This document shows, one piece after another, positions 17,767 through 26,108 of a DNA stretch of 64,000 bases (its first letter is position 1; every line of letters starts with the position of its first letter). The stretch covers positions 2,790,001-2,854,000 of the forward strand of contig NZ_JAUSXO010000001.1 of assembly GCF_030816075.1 (NCBI RefSeq). Direction: 5' to 3'. The notes beneath the pieces are model-generated. The model searched no databases and had not been told where the DNA came from. It saw nothing but the letters and a program-made list of their open reading frames with translations. Origin of the DNA: Arthrobacter agilis. Its GTDB lineage: Bacteria > Actinomycetota > Actinomycetes > Actinomycetales > Micrococcaceae. Position numbers and translations under genes: made by a program.

Positions 17767-18372
17767 CTAGCGCAGCACGAGCATCACGGCCAGCCCCAGC
17801 ATCACGACGGCGATCAGCGCATCGAGGACCCGCCAGGCCGATGGACGGGCGAAGAGGGGCGCGAGGAAGCGGGCCCCGACCCCCAGGGCGGAGAACCACA
17901 CGAGGCTCCCGAGGGCGGCCCCCGCGGCGAACCACCACTTGCCCGGCGTGCCGTGCATGGTCGCCAGTGACCCCAGCAGCAGGACCGTGTCGAGGTACAC
18001 GTGCGGGTTGAGCCAGGTGAGGGCGAGGCAGGTTCCGAGGGCCGCACGCCACGACATCGTGGTGCTCCCGCCGTCGGCGTCGAGGTGCTCCCCCTGGAGC
18101 GCGCGGCGCGCCGCGAGGATGCCGTAGCCGGCGAGGAACGCCGCTCCTGCCCAGCGCACCACCTCGAGGACGCCCGGTGCCCGCTCGATGACCGCCCCGA
18201 GCCCGCTGACACCGAGCACGATCAGCACGAGATCGGAACTGGCGCACACCGCCACGACCAGCATCACGTGGGATCGCCGCAGGCCCTGCCGCAGCACGAA
18301 GGCATTCTGCGATCCGATGGCGACGATCAGGGTCAGTCCGGTGGCGAACCCGACGGCGGCGGTAGCGATCAC
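17767..18372 (-). CDS. LysE/ArgO family amino-acid exporter
   Basis: 201 residues, five to six helices. The family signature GLTLIVAIGSQNAFVLRQGL is at the N-terminus and LTWLNPHVYLDTVLLLGS in the middle, as in ArgO/LysE exporters of Arg and Lys. Start at GTG 18372: TACAGT (18384-18379) is 6 nt upstream and the first residues align with the family, whereas the 93-residue extension is hydrophilic noise. The usual LysG/ArgP activator gene is not next to it. Confidence 0.86.
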   Translation of the reverse strand: MIATAAVGFATGLTLIVAIGSQNAFVLRQGLRRSHVMLVVAVCASSDLVLIVLGVSGLGAVIERAPGVLEVVRWAGAAFLAGYGILAARRALQGEHLDADGGSTTMSWRAALGTCLALTWLNPHVYLDTVLLLGSLATMHGTPGKWWFAAGAALGSLVWFSALGVGARFLAPLFARPSAWRVLDALIAVVMLGLAVMLVLR

Positions 18373-18522
18373 CTCCCCACTGTAGGAGCAGGGAGGCGGA
18401 CCGTCGTGCCGCCGGCCGCCGTTCCGGCGGACACGGTGCCCGCGCGGCACCGCGCCCGGCACGCCACGGACCGCGCACCGTGCCGTCACGGATGTGTCGG
18501 TCGGGGTTGCTAGTATCGTCGG

Positions 18523-18615
18523 GCGGGCAACCGCTCGTCGATAAAGGCAAACCCGGTGCGAGCCGGGGACGCAAAGCCACGGGACCCATGCGGTCAGCCG
18601 GGCCGCCGAAGAGAA
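18523..18615 (+). ncRNA. Cyclic-di-GMP-I (GEMM) riboswitch
   Basis: The core GGCAAACC, the linker GACGCAAAGCC and the downstream CAGCCGGGCCGCCGA match the GEMM-I consensus. The P2 hairpin CCCGGT-GCGA-GCCGGG (18552-18567) carries the expected GNRA tetraloop, which docks on a receptor in P3. A TAGTAT box at 18511-18516 would start the transcript near 18523. The next annotated gene is the response regulator at 18732, about 120 nt downstream. The expression platform is not obvious; there is no clear terminator with a U-tract. Confidence 0.85.
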
Positions 18616-18731
18616 CAGGTCCACGAGTATGCCTCGGACACCCCAATTCAATATCGCGCCCCGATCGGCCGGATGGCCTGCCGTCGGGCACGCATCCTCC
18701 GCCGCCGACAGCCATCACGGGATGCCTCGTC

Positions 18732-19547
18732 ATGAGTAGCTCCGGACCCGGCGACGTCCGGGCGGCCGTCGTCATCGAGGACGATCTCGACATCCGCAAC
18801 CTGGTCTCCGCCATCCTCGCGCAGGGCGGCTTCCAGGTCACCGACGCGGCCACCGGCCGCGAGGGCGTCGACGTCGTCCGCCAGGAGCATCCGACCGTGG
18901 TGACCCTCGACATCGGGCTACCCGACATTGACGGGTACGAGGTCCTCCGCCGGATCCGCTCGACCACCGACTGCTACGTGATCGTCATCAGCGGACGCGA
19001 CGACGAACTGGACATCCTGACCGCCCTCCAGGCCGGCGCCGACGACTACGTCCTGAAACCCTTCCGGCCGCGGGAGCTCCGGGCGCGCATCGACGCGATG
19101 CTCCGCAGGCCCCGCGCAGGCCTGGTGGCGCAGCAGCCGCCGGCCCGGTCCGCGGCTCCCGCTGCCGCGGGCATCCCGGTGGAGGACGAACGCCTCGAGT
19201 CCTCCGACACGCTCCTGCGGAACGGCGTCCTCGTCGTCGATGGTGAGGCCCGCACGGCGAGTTGCGCCGGCGTCGAGCTGCCGCTCACGAAGACCGAGTT
19301 CAACCTCCTGCACGAGCTGATGCGGAGCAACGGCGCCGTGCGGACCAAGGAGGAGCTGGTGCGGATCTCACGCGGCCGCGACTACCGGGGCTACAACTTC
19401 GTGAGCCGTACGGACGAACGGGCCATCGAGGTGCACATCGCCAACCTCCGCCAGAAGCTGGCGCGGACCAAGGGGGATCCGGACCTCATCGTCACCGTGC
19501 GCGGCGTGGGCTTCCGGATCGTACCGCGGAGCGCCACCTCGCGCTGA
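18732..19547 (+). CDS. OmpR-type response regulator under c-di-GMP riboswitch
   Basis: 271 residues. Receiver domain with acidic E16-D17-D18, phospho-acceptor D60 (VVTLDIGLPDIDG), and K109 (DDYVLKPF); a Pro/Ala linker (~125-150); and a winged-helix DNA-binding domain with LTKTEFNLLHELM and RTDERAIEVHIANLRQKL...VRGVGFRI. A DNA-binding response regulator with no histidine kinase beside it. ATG 18732 is preferred because the receiver begins 10 residues later. The message starts with a GEMM-I riboswitch, so c-di-GMP should control its synthesis. A short upstream ORF (18629-18739) overlaps the start codon. Confidence 0.9.
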   Translation: MSSSGPGDVRAAVVIEDDLDIRNLVSAILAQGGFQVTDAATGREGVDVVRQEHPTVVTLDIGLPDIDGYEVLRRIRSTTDCYVIVISGRDDELDILTALQAGADDYVLKPFRPRELRARIDAMLRRPRAGLVAQQPPARSAAPAAAGIPVEDERLESSDTLLRNGVLVVDGEARTASCAGVELPLTKTEFNLLHELMRSNGAVRTKEELVRISRGRDYRGYNFVSRTDERAIEVHIANLRQKLARTKGDPDLIVTVRGVGFRIVPRSATSR

Positions 19548-19554
19548 GCGGGCG

Positions 19555-20010
19555 TCAGGGGTGCTCGGGGCGGTCGTCCTGGAACTCGCGGATGGTGTCT
19601 GCAGCGCAGGCGCGCAGCAGGGTCACGGTGCGCCGGGCACCCTCGAGGTTCCCGGTCGCGATCAGGCGCTGGGTCGCACGCCCGGCCTGGCCGAGACGCA
19701 GTGCGCCCGCCATGGCCGCCGAGGTCGTCACGCTGAGCACGGCGTCCTCGGCACCTGCCGCGTCCCCGTCCGTGAGCCTGGAATCCAGCCGGTCGATCTT
19801 CCCCGGAAGGTCGGCGCAGAAATCACGGGCGAACCGCTGCACGGCCGCAGGGTCGGAGAAGTCCCGCCGCATGTCCCGGAGGACCGCCGGATCGAGGAGC
19901 TGCGCTGCCTTGCCGGGAGCGTCCGGCACCTGGGCGGCGTCGGTCCCGAGGGGTGTCGTGCCGCGATCCTGGTGCTGGCCGGCGGAGGGCGGGGTGGGAT
20001 GGATGGGCAC
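19555..20010 (-). CDS. Hpt-like protein lacking the phosphorylatable histidine
   Basis: 151 residues. After a ~37-residue disordered Pro/Gly/Gln-rich lead comes a helical bundle: LLDPAVLRDMRRDF, RFARDFCADLPGKIDRLDSRL and DAVLSVTTSAAMAGALRLG. The last stretch aligns with the Hpt motif AHxLKGSSxxxGAxRL, but the His position is L92 and the Lys position T95, so it cannot accept phosphate as Hpt proteins do. It may have become a binding partner of a receiver domain. The start is GTG 20010 with TACGCT 6 nt upstream. Convergent with the c-di-GMP-controlled response regulator, with stops 8 nt apart. Confidence 0.7.
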   Translation of the reverse strand: MPIHPTPPSAGQHQDRGTTPLGTDAAQVPDAPGKAAQLLDPAVLRDMRRDFSDPAAVQRFARDFCADLPGKIDRLDSRLTDGDAAGAEDAVLSVTTSAAMAGALRLGQAGRATQRLIATGNLEGARRTVTLLRACAADTIREFQDDRPEHP

Positions 20011-20162
20011 AGGTCAAGCGTAGTGATGGGCGCACCGCGCGGCGCAGTCCCTCGATGTTCTTGCGCAAAGCTTGCGGAAGGCTGGCGGATCGTGGTTGCG
20101 ACCGCTCCGTCAGCCGCCCGGCCGGGCCGGCCGGGACCGGGCGCCCCGCACCGGCCGTTCCA

Positions 20163-20459
20163 TCAGGCGGTCAGTTCGTCCTTCATCCCGGTGTCCGCCC
20201 TGGCGTGCCACGTGGCCCGATAGTCGACGTGGCCCGTCCACGGGAGTGCGAGGAGCCGGAGGACATCCGAGCGCTGCGACGCCCCGAGTTCGGCGACCGC
20301 GTAGCGGAGGAGCTCCCGCTTGCCCCGGCATTCAGCGAGGACGCGCTGGGGGTCGTACCACCCTCCGACGCCCCACACCTCCTCGGGCAGGCTGCCCCTG
20401 CGGGCCGCATTCTCGTCCTCGGTGATACGTGCGTCAAGAAAGGCGGCGATGTCGTTCAT
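20163..20459 (-). CDS. DUF6221 family small protein
   Basis: 98 residues. MNDIAAFLDARITEDE at the N-terminus, YDPQRVLAECRGKRELL in the middle and LRLLALPWTGHVDYRATW near the end fit the DUF6221 family, common in actinobacteria and their phages, with no known function. TACGAT (20471-20466) is 6 nt upstream of the ATG (leaderless). The 152 nt between it and the Hpt-like gene hold only GC-rich inverted sequence and no gene. Confidence 0.75.
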   Translation of the reverse strand: MNDIAAFLDARITEDENAARRGSLPEEVWGVGGWYDPQRVLAECRGKRELLRYAVAELGASQRSDVLRLLALPWTGHVDYRATWHARADTGMKDELTA

Positions 20460-20588
20460 GGGTAGATCGTATCGAGCTTCGGTGCCGGAGAGCGGGAGGC
20501 CACGGGCGTCGCACGGCGTCCGTGGCGCCGGGGTCGGGCCGGGGGCGGCCCGGGGTCGGGCCGACAGGAGCTTCCGTGCAGGGCCGGT

Positions 20589-22136
20589 TCACAGCTCCCG
20601 GTCGGACGCGCGGGCCGGCTCGGCGAGGGGTTGCGCCGGCGGTCGGGCGAGCGGCAGGTCGACGCGGAACCGGGTGCGGCCGGGCTCGCTGGTCACGCCG
20701 ATCGTGCCCCCGTTGGCCTCGACGAGCGCGTGGACGATCGCGAGTCCGAGCCCCGTGCTCCCGGCGTCCGCCGATCGGGCGGCATCGCCCCGGCTGAATC
20801 GCGTGAAGACGGTGTCGAGGAAGGCCGGATCGATGCCCGGCCCGGAGTCCGTGACGGTGACACCGACGGTGCTGCCCGTGACCGTGAGGGCCGTGGCGAT
20901 GGCTGTGCCGGGCGGGGTGTGCCTGGAGGCGTTGGAGAGCAGGTTGATGAGTACCTGCCGGATCTCGGCCTCGACGGCGTGCACCTCCACGGGCTCGTCC
21001 GGGAGCTCGAGGCTCCAGGCGTACCCGGGCGCCGCGACGCGGGCGTCACTGGTGGTCTCGATGACGAGTTCCGTGAGGTCGACGTCGGATGCCTCGCCGC
21101 GCTGGCCCTCGTCGAGGCGGGCGAGCAGCAGGAGGTCCTCGACGAGGGAGGACATCCGCCTGGACTCGCTGTCCACGCGTTCGAGCGCGGACCGGCCGGA
21201 GGGGCTGACCGTCTCGCTCAGCAGGACCAGCTCGGTGTACCCGCGGATCGAGGTGAGCGGGGTGCGGAGTTCGTGGCTGGCATCGGCCACGAACTGGCGC
21301 ACTTTCATCTCGCTCGACTGGCGGGCGCGCAAGGCGCTGGTGACGTGGTCGATCATCCCGTTGAGTGCGAGCCCCACGGTGCCGACCTCCGTGCCGGGCC
21401 GGGCGACGGCAGGAGGGACGCGCACGGGGATGGCCACCTCTCCCGAGGAGAGCGGCAGCTGCGAGACGGAGGTCGCGACGGCGGACAGCTCCTCGAGCGG
21501 GCGCAGGGACCGGCGGATGATCACCGTTCCGGCGAGACCCGTGAGCAGCAGCCCGGCGAGCGAGAGACCGGCGACGGTGATGTCGAGGGACACGAGCGTG
21601 CTGTCGCGCTCGGTCGTGGACAGACCCGTGACGAGCACGGCTCCCCCGGAGTTCCCCGCGTCGCCCGGGAGGGCGACCGCGTCGACGCGGTAGTGGCCGG
21701 TGCTCAGGGTCAGCTCCTCGGGACCGGCCACGGGATCGAGGGCGGCCAGCAGATCGAGGTCGGCGACGGTGAGGGGGTCCGTGGTGCCGTCGTCCTGGAC
21801 GAGCGCGGAGGTCCGTACCTCGCCGTCGTCGAACACCGCGTTGAGGGTTCCCGGGCGCTGCCCGGCGGCGTTCTCGGGGTCGACGTCGCGCGACGGCCGC
21901 TGCTGGTCGTCCCCGGGAGGGCGTCCGCCGGGGAACCCCGCCCTTCCCGCCGCCGGCCGGAGGGCGTCGTCGAGCTGACCGGTGAGGTAGGTGCTCATCG
22001 CGAGGTGGCTGAGCACGCCGATCGCGACGCAGATCGCCGTGAGCAGTGCCAGGGTCACGAGGATCAGCTTGGTCCGCAGGTGCAGGGGCCTGCGGCCTGC
22101 GGTCGGGGTGCCACGAGCGACGCCAGAAGCGGTCAC
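20589..22136 (-). CDS. Two-component sensor histidine kinase
   Basis: 515 residues. Two membrane helices (LILVTLALLTAICVAIGVLSHL and ITVAGLSLAGLLLTGLAGTVII) bracket a ~165-residue extracytoplasmic sensor, then HAMP, H-box VADASHELRTPLTSIRGYTEL, N-box VLINLLSNASRHTP and G-box VTDSGPGIDPAFLDTVFTRFSRGD. A complete kinase. GTG 22136 overlaps the regulator stop by 4 nt (GTGA), so kinase and regulator are translationally coupled. Resembles actinobacterial TcrY/CutS-type kinases. The stimulus is unknown; a small exported protein sits just upstream in the same direction. Confidence 0.9.
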   Translation of the reverse strand: MTASGVARGTPTAGRRPLHLRTKLILVTLALLTAICVAIGVLSHLAMSTYLTGQLDDALRPAAGRAGFPGGRPPGDDQQRPSRDVDPENAAGQRPGTLNAVFDDGEVRTSALVQDDGTTDPLTVADLDLLAALDPVAGPEELTLSTGHYRVDAVALPGDAGNSGGAVLVTGLSTTERDSTLVSLDITVAGLSLAGLLLTGLAGTVIIRRSLRPLEELSAVATSVSQLPLSSGEVAIPVRVPPAVARPGTEVGTVGLALNGMIDHVTSALRARQSSEMKVRQFVADASHELRTPLTSIRGYTELVLLSETVSPSGRSALERVDSESRRMSSLVEDLLLLARLDEGQRGEASDVDLTELVIETTSDARVAAPGYAWSLELPDEPVEVHAVEAEIRQVLINLLSNASRHTPPGTAIATALTVTGSTVGVTVTDSGPGIDPAFLDTVFTRFSRGDAARSADAGSTGLGLAIVHALVEANGGTIGVTSEPGRTRFRVDLPLARPPAQPLAEPARASDREL

Positions 22137-22882
22137 GGGGCCGCGGGCTTGAGGACGTACCCGGCGCCGCGCACCGTGTGGATCATGGGTGTGCGACCCG
22201 CGTCGATCTTTTTGCGGAGGTAGGAGATGTAGAGCTCCACGATGTTCGCCTGGCCGCCGAAGTCGTAGTGCCACACGCTGTCGAGGATCTGGGACTTGCT
22301 GACCACGCGGCGCGGGTTCTCCATGAGGTAGCGCAGCAGTTCCCACTGGGTGGAGGTCAGGACGATGTCCTGGCCTCCACGGGTGACCTCGCGGGTGTCG
22401 ACGTTCATCACGAGGTCCCCGACCACCAGCTCGGCGGAATCCGACGCCGCCACGCCCGAGCGCTGGACGAGGCGGTGGAGACGCAGCAGGAGTTCCTCCA
22501 TGCTGAAGGGTTTGGTCACGTAGTCGTCGCCGCCCGCGGAGAGCCCGGAGATGCGGTCCTGGACGGCGTCCCTGGCGGTGAGGAACAGCGCCGGGACGTT
22601 CGGGGCGAACGTGCGGATCTTCTTGAGCGCCTCGATGCCGTCCACGCCCGGCATCATGACGTCGAGGACCAGCACGTCGGGGCGGAAGTCCCGCGCGGCG
22701 GACACCGCCGCGGCGCCGTCGTCCGCCGTCGTCACGCTCCAGCCGGCCATGCGCAGTCCCATGCTGACGAGTTCGGCGAGGCTCGTCTCGTCGTCGACGA
22801 CGAGCGCCCGGATGGGGCTGCCGTCGGGGTGCGCCAGGCGCGGCAGGTTGTCGGTCATGGAGTGGTGCGAGGCGTCGGCCAT
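22133..22882 (-). CDS. OmpR-type response regulator
   Basis: 249 residues. Receiver with D30-D31, phospho-acceptor D74 (VLVLDVMMPGVDG), and the DDYVTKPF lysine; winged helix with LTSTQWELLRYLMENPRRVVSKSQIL, YDFGGQANIVELYISYLRKKID and RGAGYVLKP. Partner of the kinase at 20589-22136. ATG 22882 has AGGAAG upstream; MTDNLPRL a few codons later is an alternative start. The 109 nt before it separate it from a small exported protein. Confidence 0.92.
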   Translation of the reverse strand: MADASHHSMTDNLPRLAHPDGSPIRALVVDDETSLAELVSMGLRMAGWSVTTADDGAAAVSAARDFRPDVLVLDVMMPGVDGIEALKKIRTFAPNVPALFLTARDAVQDRISGLSAGGDDYVTKPFSMEELLLRLHRLVQRSGVAASDSAELVVGDLVMNVDTREVTRGGQDIVLTSTQWELLRYLMENPRRVVSKSQILDSVWHYDFGGQANIVELYISYLRKKIDAGRTPMIHTVRGAGYVLKPAAP

Positions 22883-22991
22883 CGTGTCTTCCTGGGTCGT
22901 TCTGGGATCGTTCCGGGAACCGGCGCGGGCCGCACGGGGCGGGGCGTTGCGGTCCAGTATCCCCCACGCCGGAGGGCGGACCGGGGCCGGC

Positions 22992-23246
22992 TCAGGTCCG
23001 GAGCGGCGATGCGGTGGCCTGCCCGAGCGATCCGCCCGCGCCCTGGCGGCGCACGAGGGCCGGGTCGGCGGGCACCGTGGCACCGACGACGGCGGCCCGG
23101 GTGTCCGGTCCCGGGGCGGCGGCCTCGGCACCCATCGGTGCGAAGGCCGTGGTGCCGAGGACCGCCGCCAGCGCCATCGCGCCGACGGCGGCCCGGAAAC
23201 CCCTGCGTCCCGGGGTGAGCTCGGGGGTCGGTCGGTAGCTGATCAT
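22992..23246 (-). CDS. Small exported protein upstream of a two-component system
   Basis: 84 residues. A signal peptide is clear: basic RRGFRAAVGAMALAAVLGTTAFA with likely cleavage after AEA near residue 42. The mature ~42 residues are Ala/Pro/Gly/Arg-rich, have no cysteine and resemble no family I know. The twin Arg could suggest Tat but the motif is not classical. ATG 23246 is preceded by AGGAGG. Its position directly before a regulator-kinase pair suggests a signal, target or accessory protein for that system (inference). Confidence 0.65.
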   Translation of the reverse strand: MISYRPTPELTPGRRGFRAAVGAMALAAVLGTTAFAPMGAEAAAPGPDTRAAVVGATVPADPALVRRQGAGGSLGQATASPLRT

Positions 23247-23356
23247 GGTGTCCTCCTGGCGGGTGCGTCGTCCCTCCAGCATCCCGTCCCGACCTAGACC
23301 GCGCCTTTCCGGAAGCTGTGCGGCTGCTGTGCAGGAAACTCCCAGCATGCGGCGGT

Positions 23357-25507
23357 CTACCGCGGGGACGGCACCTTGCCGAGCGCCGACGGCCACCAGA
23401 TCTTCGGCCCGATGTCGTAGGCCAGCGCCGGGATCAGCAGGGAGCGCACCAGCACCGTGTCCAGCAGCACGCCGAACGCCACGATGAACGCGATCTGCGC
23501 GAGGAACAGGATCGGGATCACGCCCAGCGCGGCGAAGGTCGCCGCCAGCACCACGCCCGCCGAGGTGATGACGCCGCCGGTCACGCCGAGTCCGCGCAGG
23601 ATGCCGGGCCGGGTGCCGATGCGCAGGGACTCCTCACGGACCCGGGTCATCAGGAAGATGTTGTAGTCCACCCCCAGCGCCACGAGGAACACGAAGCCGA
23701 ACAGCGGCACCGACGCGTCCGCTCCCTCGAACCCGAAGACGTTGTTGAACACGAGCGCCGACACGCCGAGGGCCGTGGCATAGGAGAGCGCCACGCTCGC
23801 GACGAGGAGCACGGGTGCCAGGACGGAGCGCAGCAGGAGGATCAGGACCACGAGGATCACGGCCAGCACGATCGGGATGATCTTGACGAGGTCGGCGAGC
23901 GCGGTGTCGTTCGTATCGATCGCCACCGCCGTGACCCCGCCGACCAGTGCGTCGGGGCTGGCGTCGTCGAGCGCGGTGCGCAGGTCCCGCACCACGCCCT
24001 CGGCCTGCTCGGAGTCGGCCTGGTACCCGAGCGTGCCGCTGATGAGCACGCGCCCCTCCTCGACGAGGACGGTACCGGCAGGGTCGGCGGTCAGCGTGGC
24101 ATCGGAGATGCCCTCCTGCGCCGTGACGACATCGAGCGCCGCCTGCTGGTCCGCCTCGGGCGCGACGACGTAGACGGGGCTTCCGGAGCCCGCGTCGAAG
24201 TGGCGCCCGAGCGCTTCCTGGCCGTCGACGGCATTGGAGGGTGTCAGGATCACCGCGGACTGGGGGACGCCGCTGGCCTGGAGCTGGGTGAGCCCGAGCG
24301 TGCCGGCGACGAGGATGAGCAGGGACGCGATCCACAACACCCGCGGGCGGCGGGCCACGAGCAGGGCCACGCGCCGCCAGAGGCCCGTGAGCCGCTCGAG
24401 CCCGGTCGCTGCGCCCGCCCCGGTCGGGGCTGCATGCCGGCCGTGGTGGGGTGCGGCGACGCTCACCAGTTCGGGGTTGTAGCGCGGACGCAGCGGCCAG
24501 AAGGCCGCCCTGCCCAGGAGCAGCAGGAGTGCGGGGAGAAGCGTGAGCGCTGCAGCGAGCGAGAAGGCGATGCCGATCGCGGCGATGGGTCCGAGACTCC
24601 GGTTCGAGTTGAGATCCGAGAAGAGCAGGCACAGGAGGCCGAGGATCACGGTGGCGCCGGACGCCACGATCGGTTCCACGGAGCTGCGGTACGCCACGCG
24701 CATGGCATCCCACCGCGTCTCGTTCCCGACGAGGGCCTCCCGGTACCGGGCGACGAGCAGCAGCGCGTAGTCCGTGGCCGCGCCGATCACGAGGATCGAG
24801 AGGATTCCCTGGCTCTGGCCGCTGAGCTGGATCACGTCGAGCTTCGCGAGACCGAAGATCAGCAGGATCGACGTCGCCAGCGCGAACACCGAGGTCAGCA
24901 GGACGAGGAACGGCAGCACGATGGACCGGTAGACGGCGAGGAGGATGACGAACACCGCGCCGAGCGCGACGGCGAGCAGGATGCCGTCGATCCCGCCGAA
25001 GGCAGCCACGAGGTCATTGGTGAGCCCGGCGGGGCCGGTCACGTACCCGGTGACGTTGTCGGGCAGTTCGTCGTCCAGGACGGTGCGCAGTCCACCCACG
25101 ACGTCGGTGAGTTCGGCGTCGGAGGAGACGAAGGCGATGTACTGCACCGCCATCCCGTCCTCGGACGGGATGGGCCCCGCGACCGCCGGCGCACCCTCGG
25201 CCGGCGGCTCGAGCCCTTCCACGTCCCCGAGCGTGGCCGCGAGCTCCTCGAAGGGGCCGAGGTCCCGCGGGTCGATCGCGGTGTCCGATTCCGCCACGAT
25301 GACCGCCGGGATGGCATCGGAGTCGCTGAAGCGCCGCTGCAGTTCACCGGCCTCCGTCGATTCCGCGCTCGCGGGCAGGAAGGACGCCTGATCGTTGCTC
25401 GAGACCTCCTCGAGCCGCCCGAACGTGGGACCGCCGACGGCCGCCCCGATCAGCCAGACCAGCACCACGACCGCGGGCAACAGCACCCTCAACCATCTGT
25501 TCCTCAT
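23357..25507 (-). CDS. MMPL/RND-family exporter
   Basis: 716 residues in the MMPL layout: helix 1 (VLLPAVVVLVWLIGAAVGG), an ~160-residue external loop with YVTGPAGLTND, five helices including ILSILVIGAATDYALLLVARYREAL, then helix 7, a second external loop and five more helices with LFGFVFLVALGVDYNIFLMTRVREE. The GxDY motifs (ATDYALL, GVDYNIF) are proton-relay positions. Exports lipids, siderophores or drugs in relatives. Start ATG 25507 (MRNRWLRVLLP). Divergent from a MarR regulator with an operator between them, so probably induced by its substrate. Confidence 0.9.
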   Translation of the reverse strand: MRNRWLRVLLPAVVVLVWLIGAAVGGPTFGRLEEVSSNDQASFLPASAESTEAGELQRRFSDSDAIPAVIVAESDTAIDPRDLGPFEELAATLGDVEGLEPPAEGAPAVAGPIPSEDGMAVQYIAFVSSDAELTDVVGGLRTVLDDELPDNVTGYVTGPAGLTNDLVAAFGGIDGILLAVALGAVFVILLAVYRSIVLPFLVLLTSVFALATSILLIFGLAKLDVIQLSGQSQGILSILVIGAATDYALLLVARYREALVGNETRWDAMRVAYRSSVEPIVASGATVILGLLCLLFSDLNSNRSLGPIAAIGIAFSLAAALTLLPALLLLLGRAAFWPLRPRYNPELVSVAAPHHGRHAAPTGAGAATGLERLTGLWRRVALLVARRPRVLWIASLLILVAGTLGLTQLQASGVPQSAVILTPSNAVDGQEALGRHFDAGSGSPVYVVAPEADQQAALDVVTAQEGISDATLTADPAGTVLVEEGRVLISGTLGYQADSEQAEGVVRDLRTALDDASPDALVGGVTAVAIDTNDTALADLVKIIPIVLAVILVVLILLLRSVLAPVLLVASVALSYATALGVSALVFNNVFGFEGADASVPLFGFVFLVALGVDYNIFLMTRVREESLRIGTRPGILRGLGVTGGVITSAGVVLAATFAALGVIPILFLAQIAFIVAFGVLLDTVLVRSLLIPALAYDIGPKIWWPSALGKVPSPR

Positions 25508-25529
25508 GGAGTTCCCTGCCCTCTCGAAG

Positions 25530-25584
25530 TTATCTCTGCAGCAAAGTATATCTATCATGGAGATAATGCGAACCGGCCTAAACT
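25530..25584. promoter_or_regulatory. MarR operator and divergent promoters (MMPL/marR)
   Basis: In the 101-bp intergenic region there are nested inverted repeats: TTATCTC (25530-25536) with GAGATAA (25560-25566), and TATCT-N7-AGATA (25549-25565). The second overlaps the likely MMPL -10 box TATACT (25550-25545, minus strand); the marR -10 is TAAACT (25579-25584, plus strand). Binding of MarR here would repress both directions. Confidence 0.65.
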
Positions 25585-25608
25585 GGAGGGGAAAGAAGGC
25601 GAGGGCCC

Positions 25609-26079
25609 ATGGCCGCGAGGGAAGAACTCATGGCACTGCTGCGGCAGTTCACCGTGGAGACGGACCGTTACGTGGACGTCGCGAGCGAACGCGACAGCCT
25701 CTACCGCACCGATCTCCATGCCCTGAGCATCATGATGGGTGCTGCCCGTGCCGGGCTGACCGTCACTCCCGGCATGCTGCGGGAGGAACTGAACCTGAGC
25801 TCGCCCGCCACCACGGCCCTCGTCGACCGTCTCGACTCGGCGGGCCATGTGACCCGCCGGCGCAGTGACGTGGACCGGCGGCAGGTGCACCTCGAGATGA
25901 CGGAGAAGGCGCGCTCCACGGGCGCGATGCTGTTCGCGCCCCTCGCACGCCACATCAACGCCGTCTTCGACCGGTACTCCGAGGAGCAGCTGACGCTCCT
26001 GCGCGACATGCTGCAGGACGTCACCGACGCCACGGTCGCGGCGCGTGATGTGGCGCTGGACGACGTGGACGCTGGCTGA
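25609..26079 (+). CDS. MarR family transcriptional regulator
   Basis: 156 residues with the MarR winged helix: LHALSIMMGAARAGLTVTPGMLREELNLSSPATTALVDRLDSAGHVTRRRSDVDRRQVHLEMTEKA (read in blocks such as LSSPATTALVDRLDSAGHV and DVDRRQVHLEMT), the wing DRR motif being intact, plus N- and C-terminal dimerisation helices. It should repress the divergent MMPL exporter and itself through the repeats at 25530-25566. The ATG has only a moderate Shine-Dalgarno sequence (GGCGAGG). Confidence 0.88.
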   Translation: MAAREELMALLRQFTVETDRYVDVASERDSLYRTDLHALSIMMGAARAGLTVTPGMLREELNLSSPATTALVDRLDSAGHVTRRRSDVDRRQVHLEMTEKARSTGAMLFAPLARHINAVFDRYSEEQLTLLRDMLQDVTDATVAARDVALDDVDAG

Positions 26080-26108
26080 GGGGCCTCCCGCCGGTTAGCC
26101 TTCGGAGC

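Noticed and set aside
18540-18615. tRNA-like or cobalamin-riboswitch-like element
   Set aside because: No acceptor/T-loop consensus and no B12 box; GGCAAACC and GACGCAAAGCC with a GNRA hairpin are specific to c-di-GMP-I.
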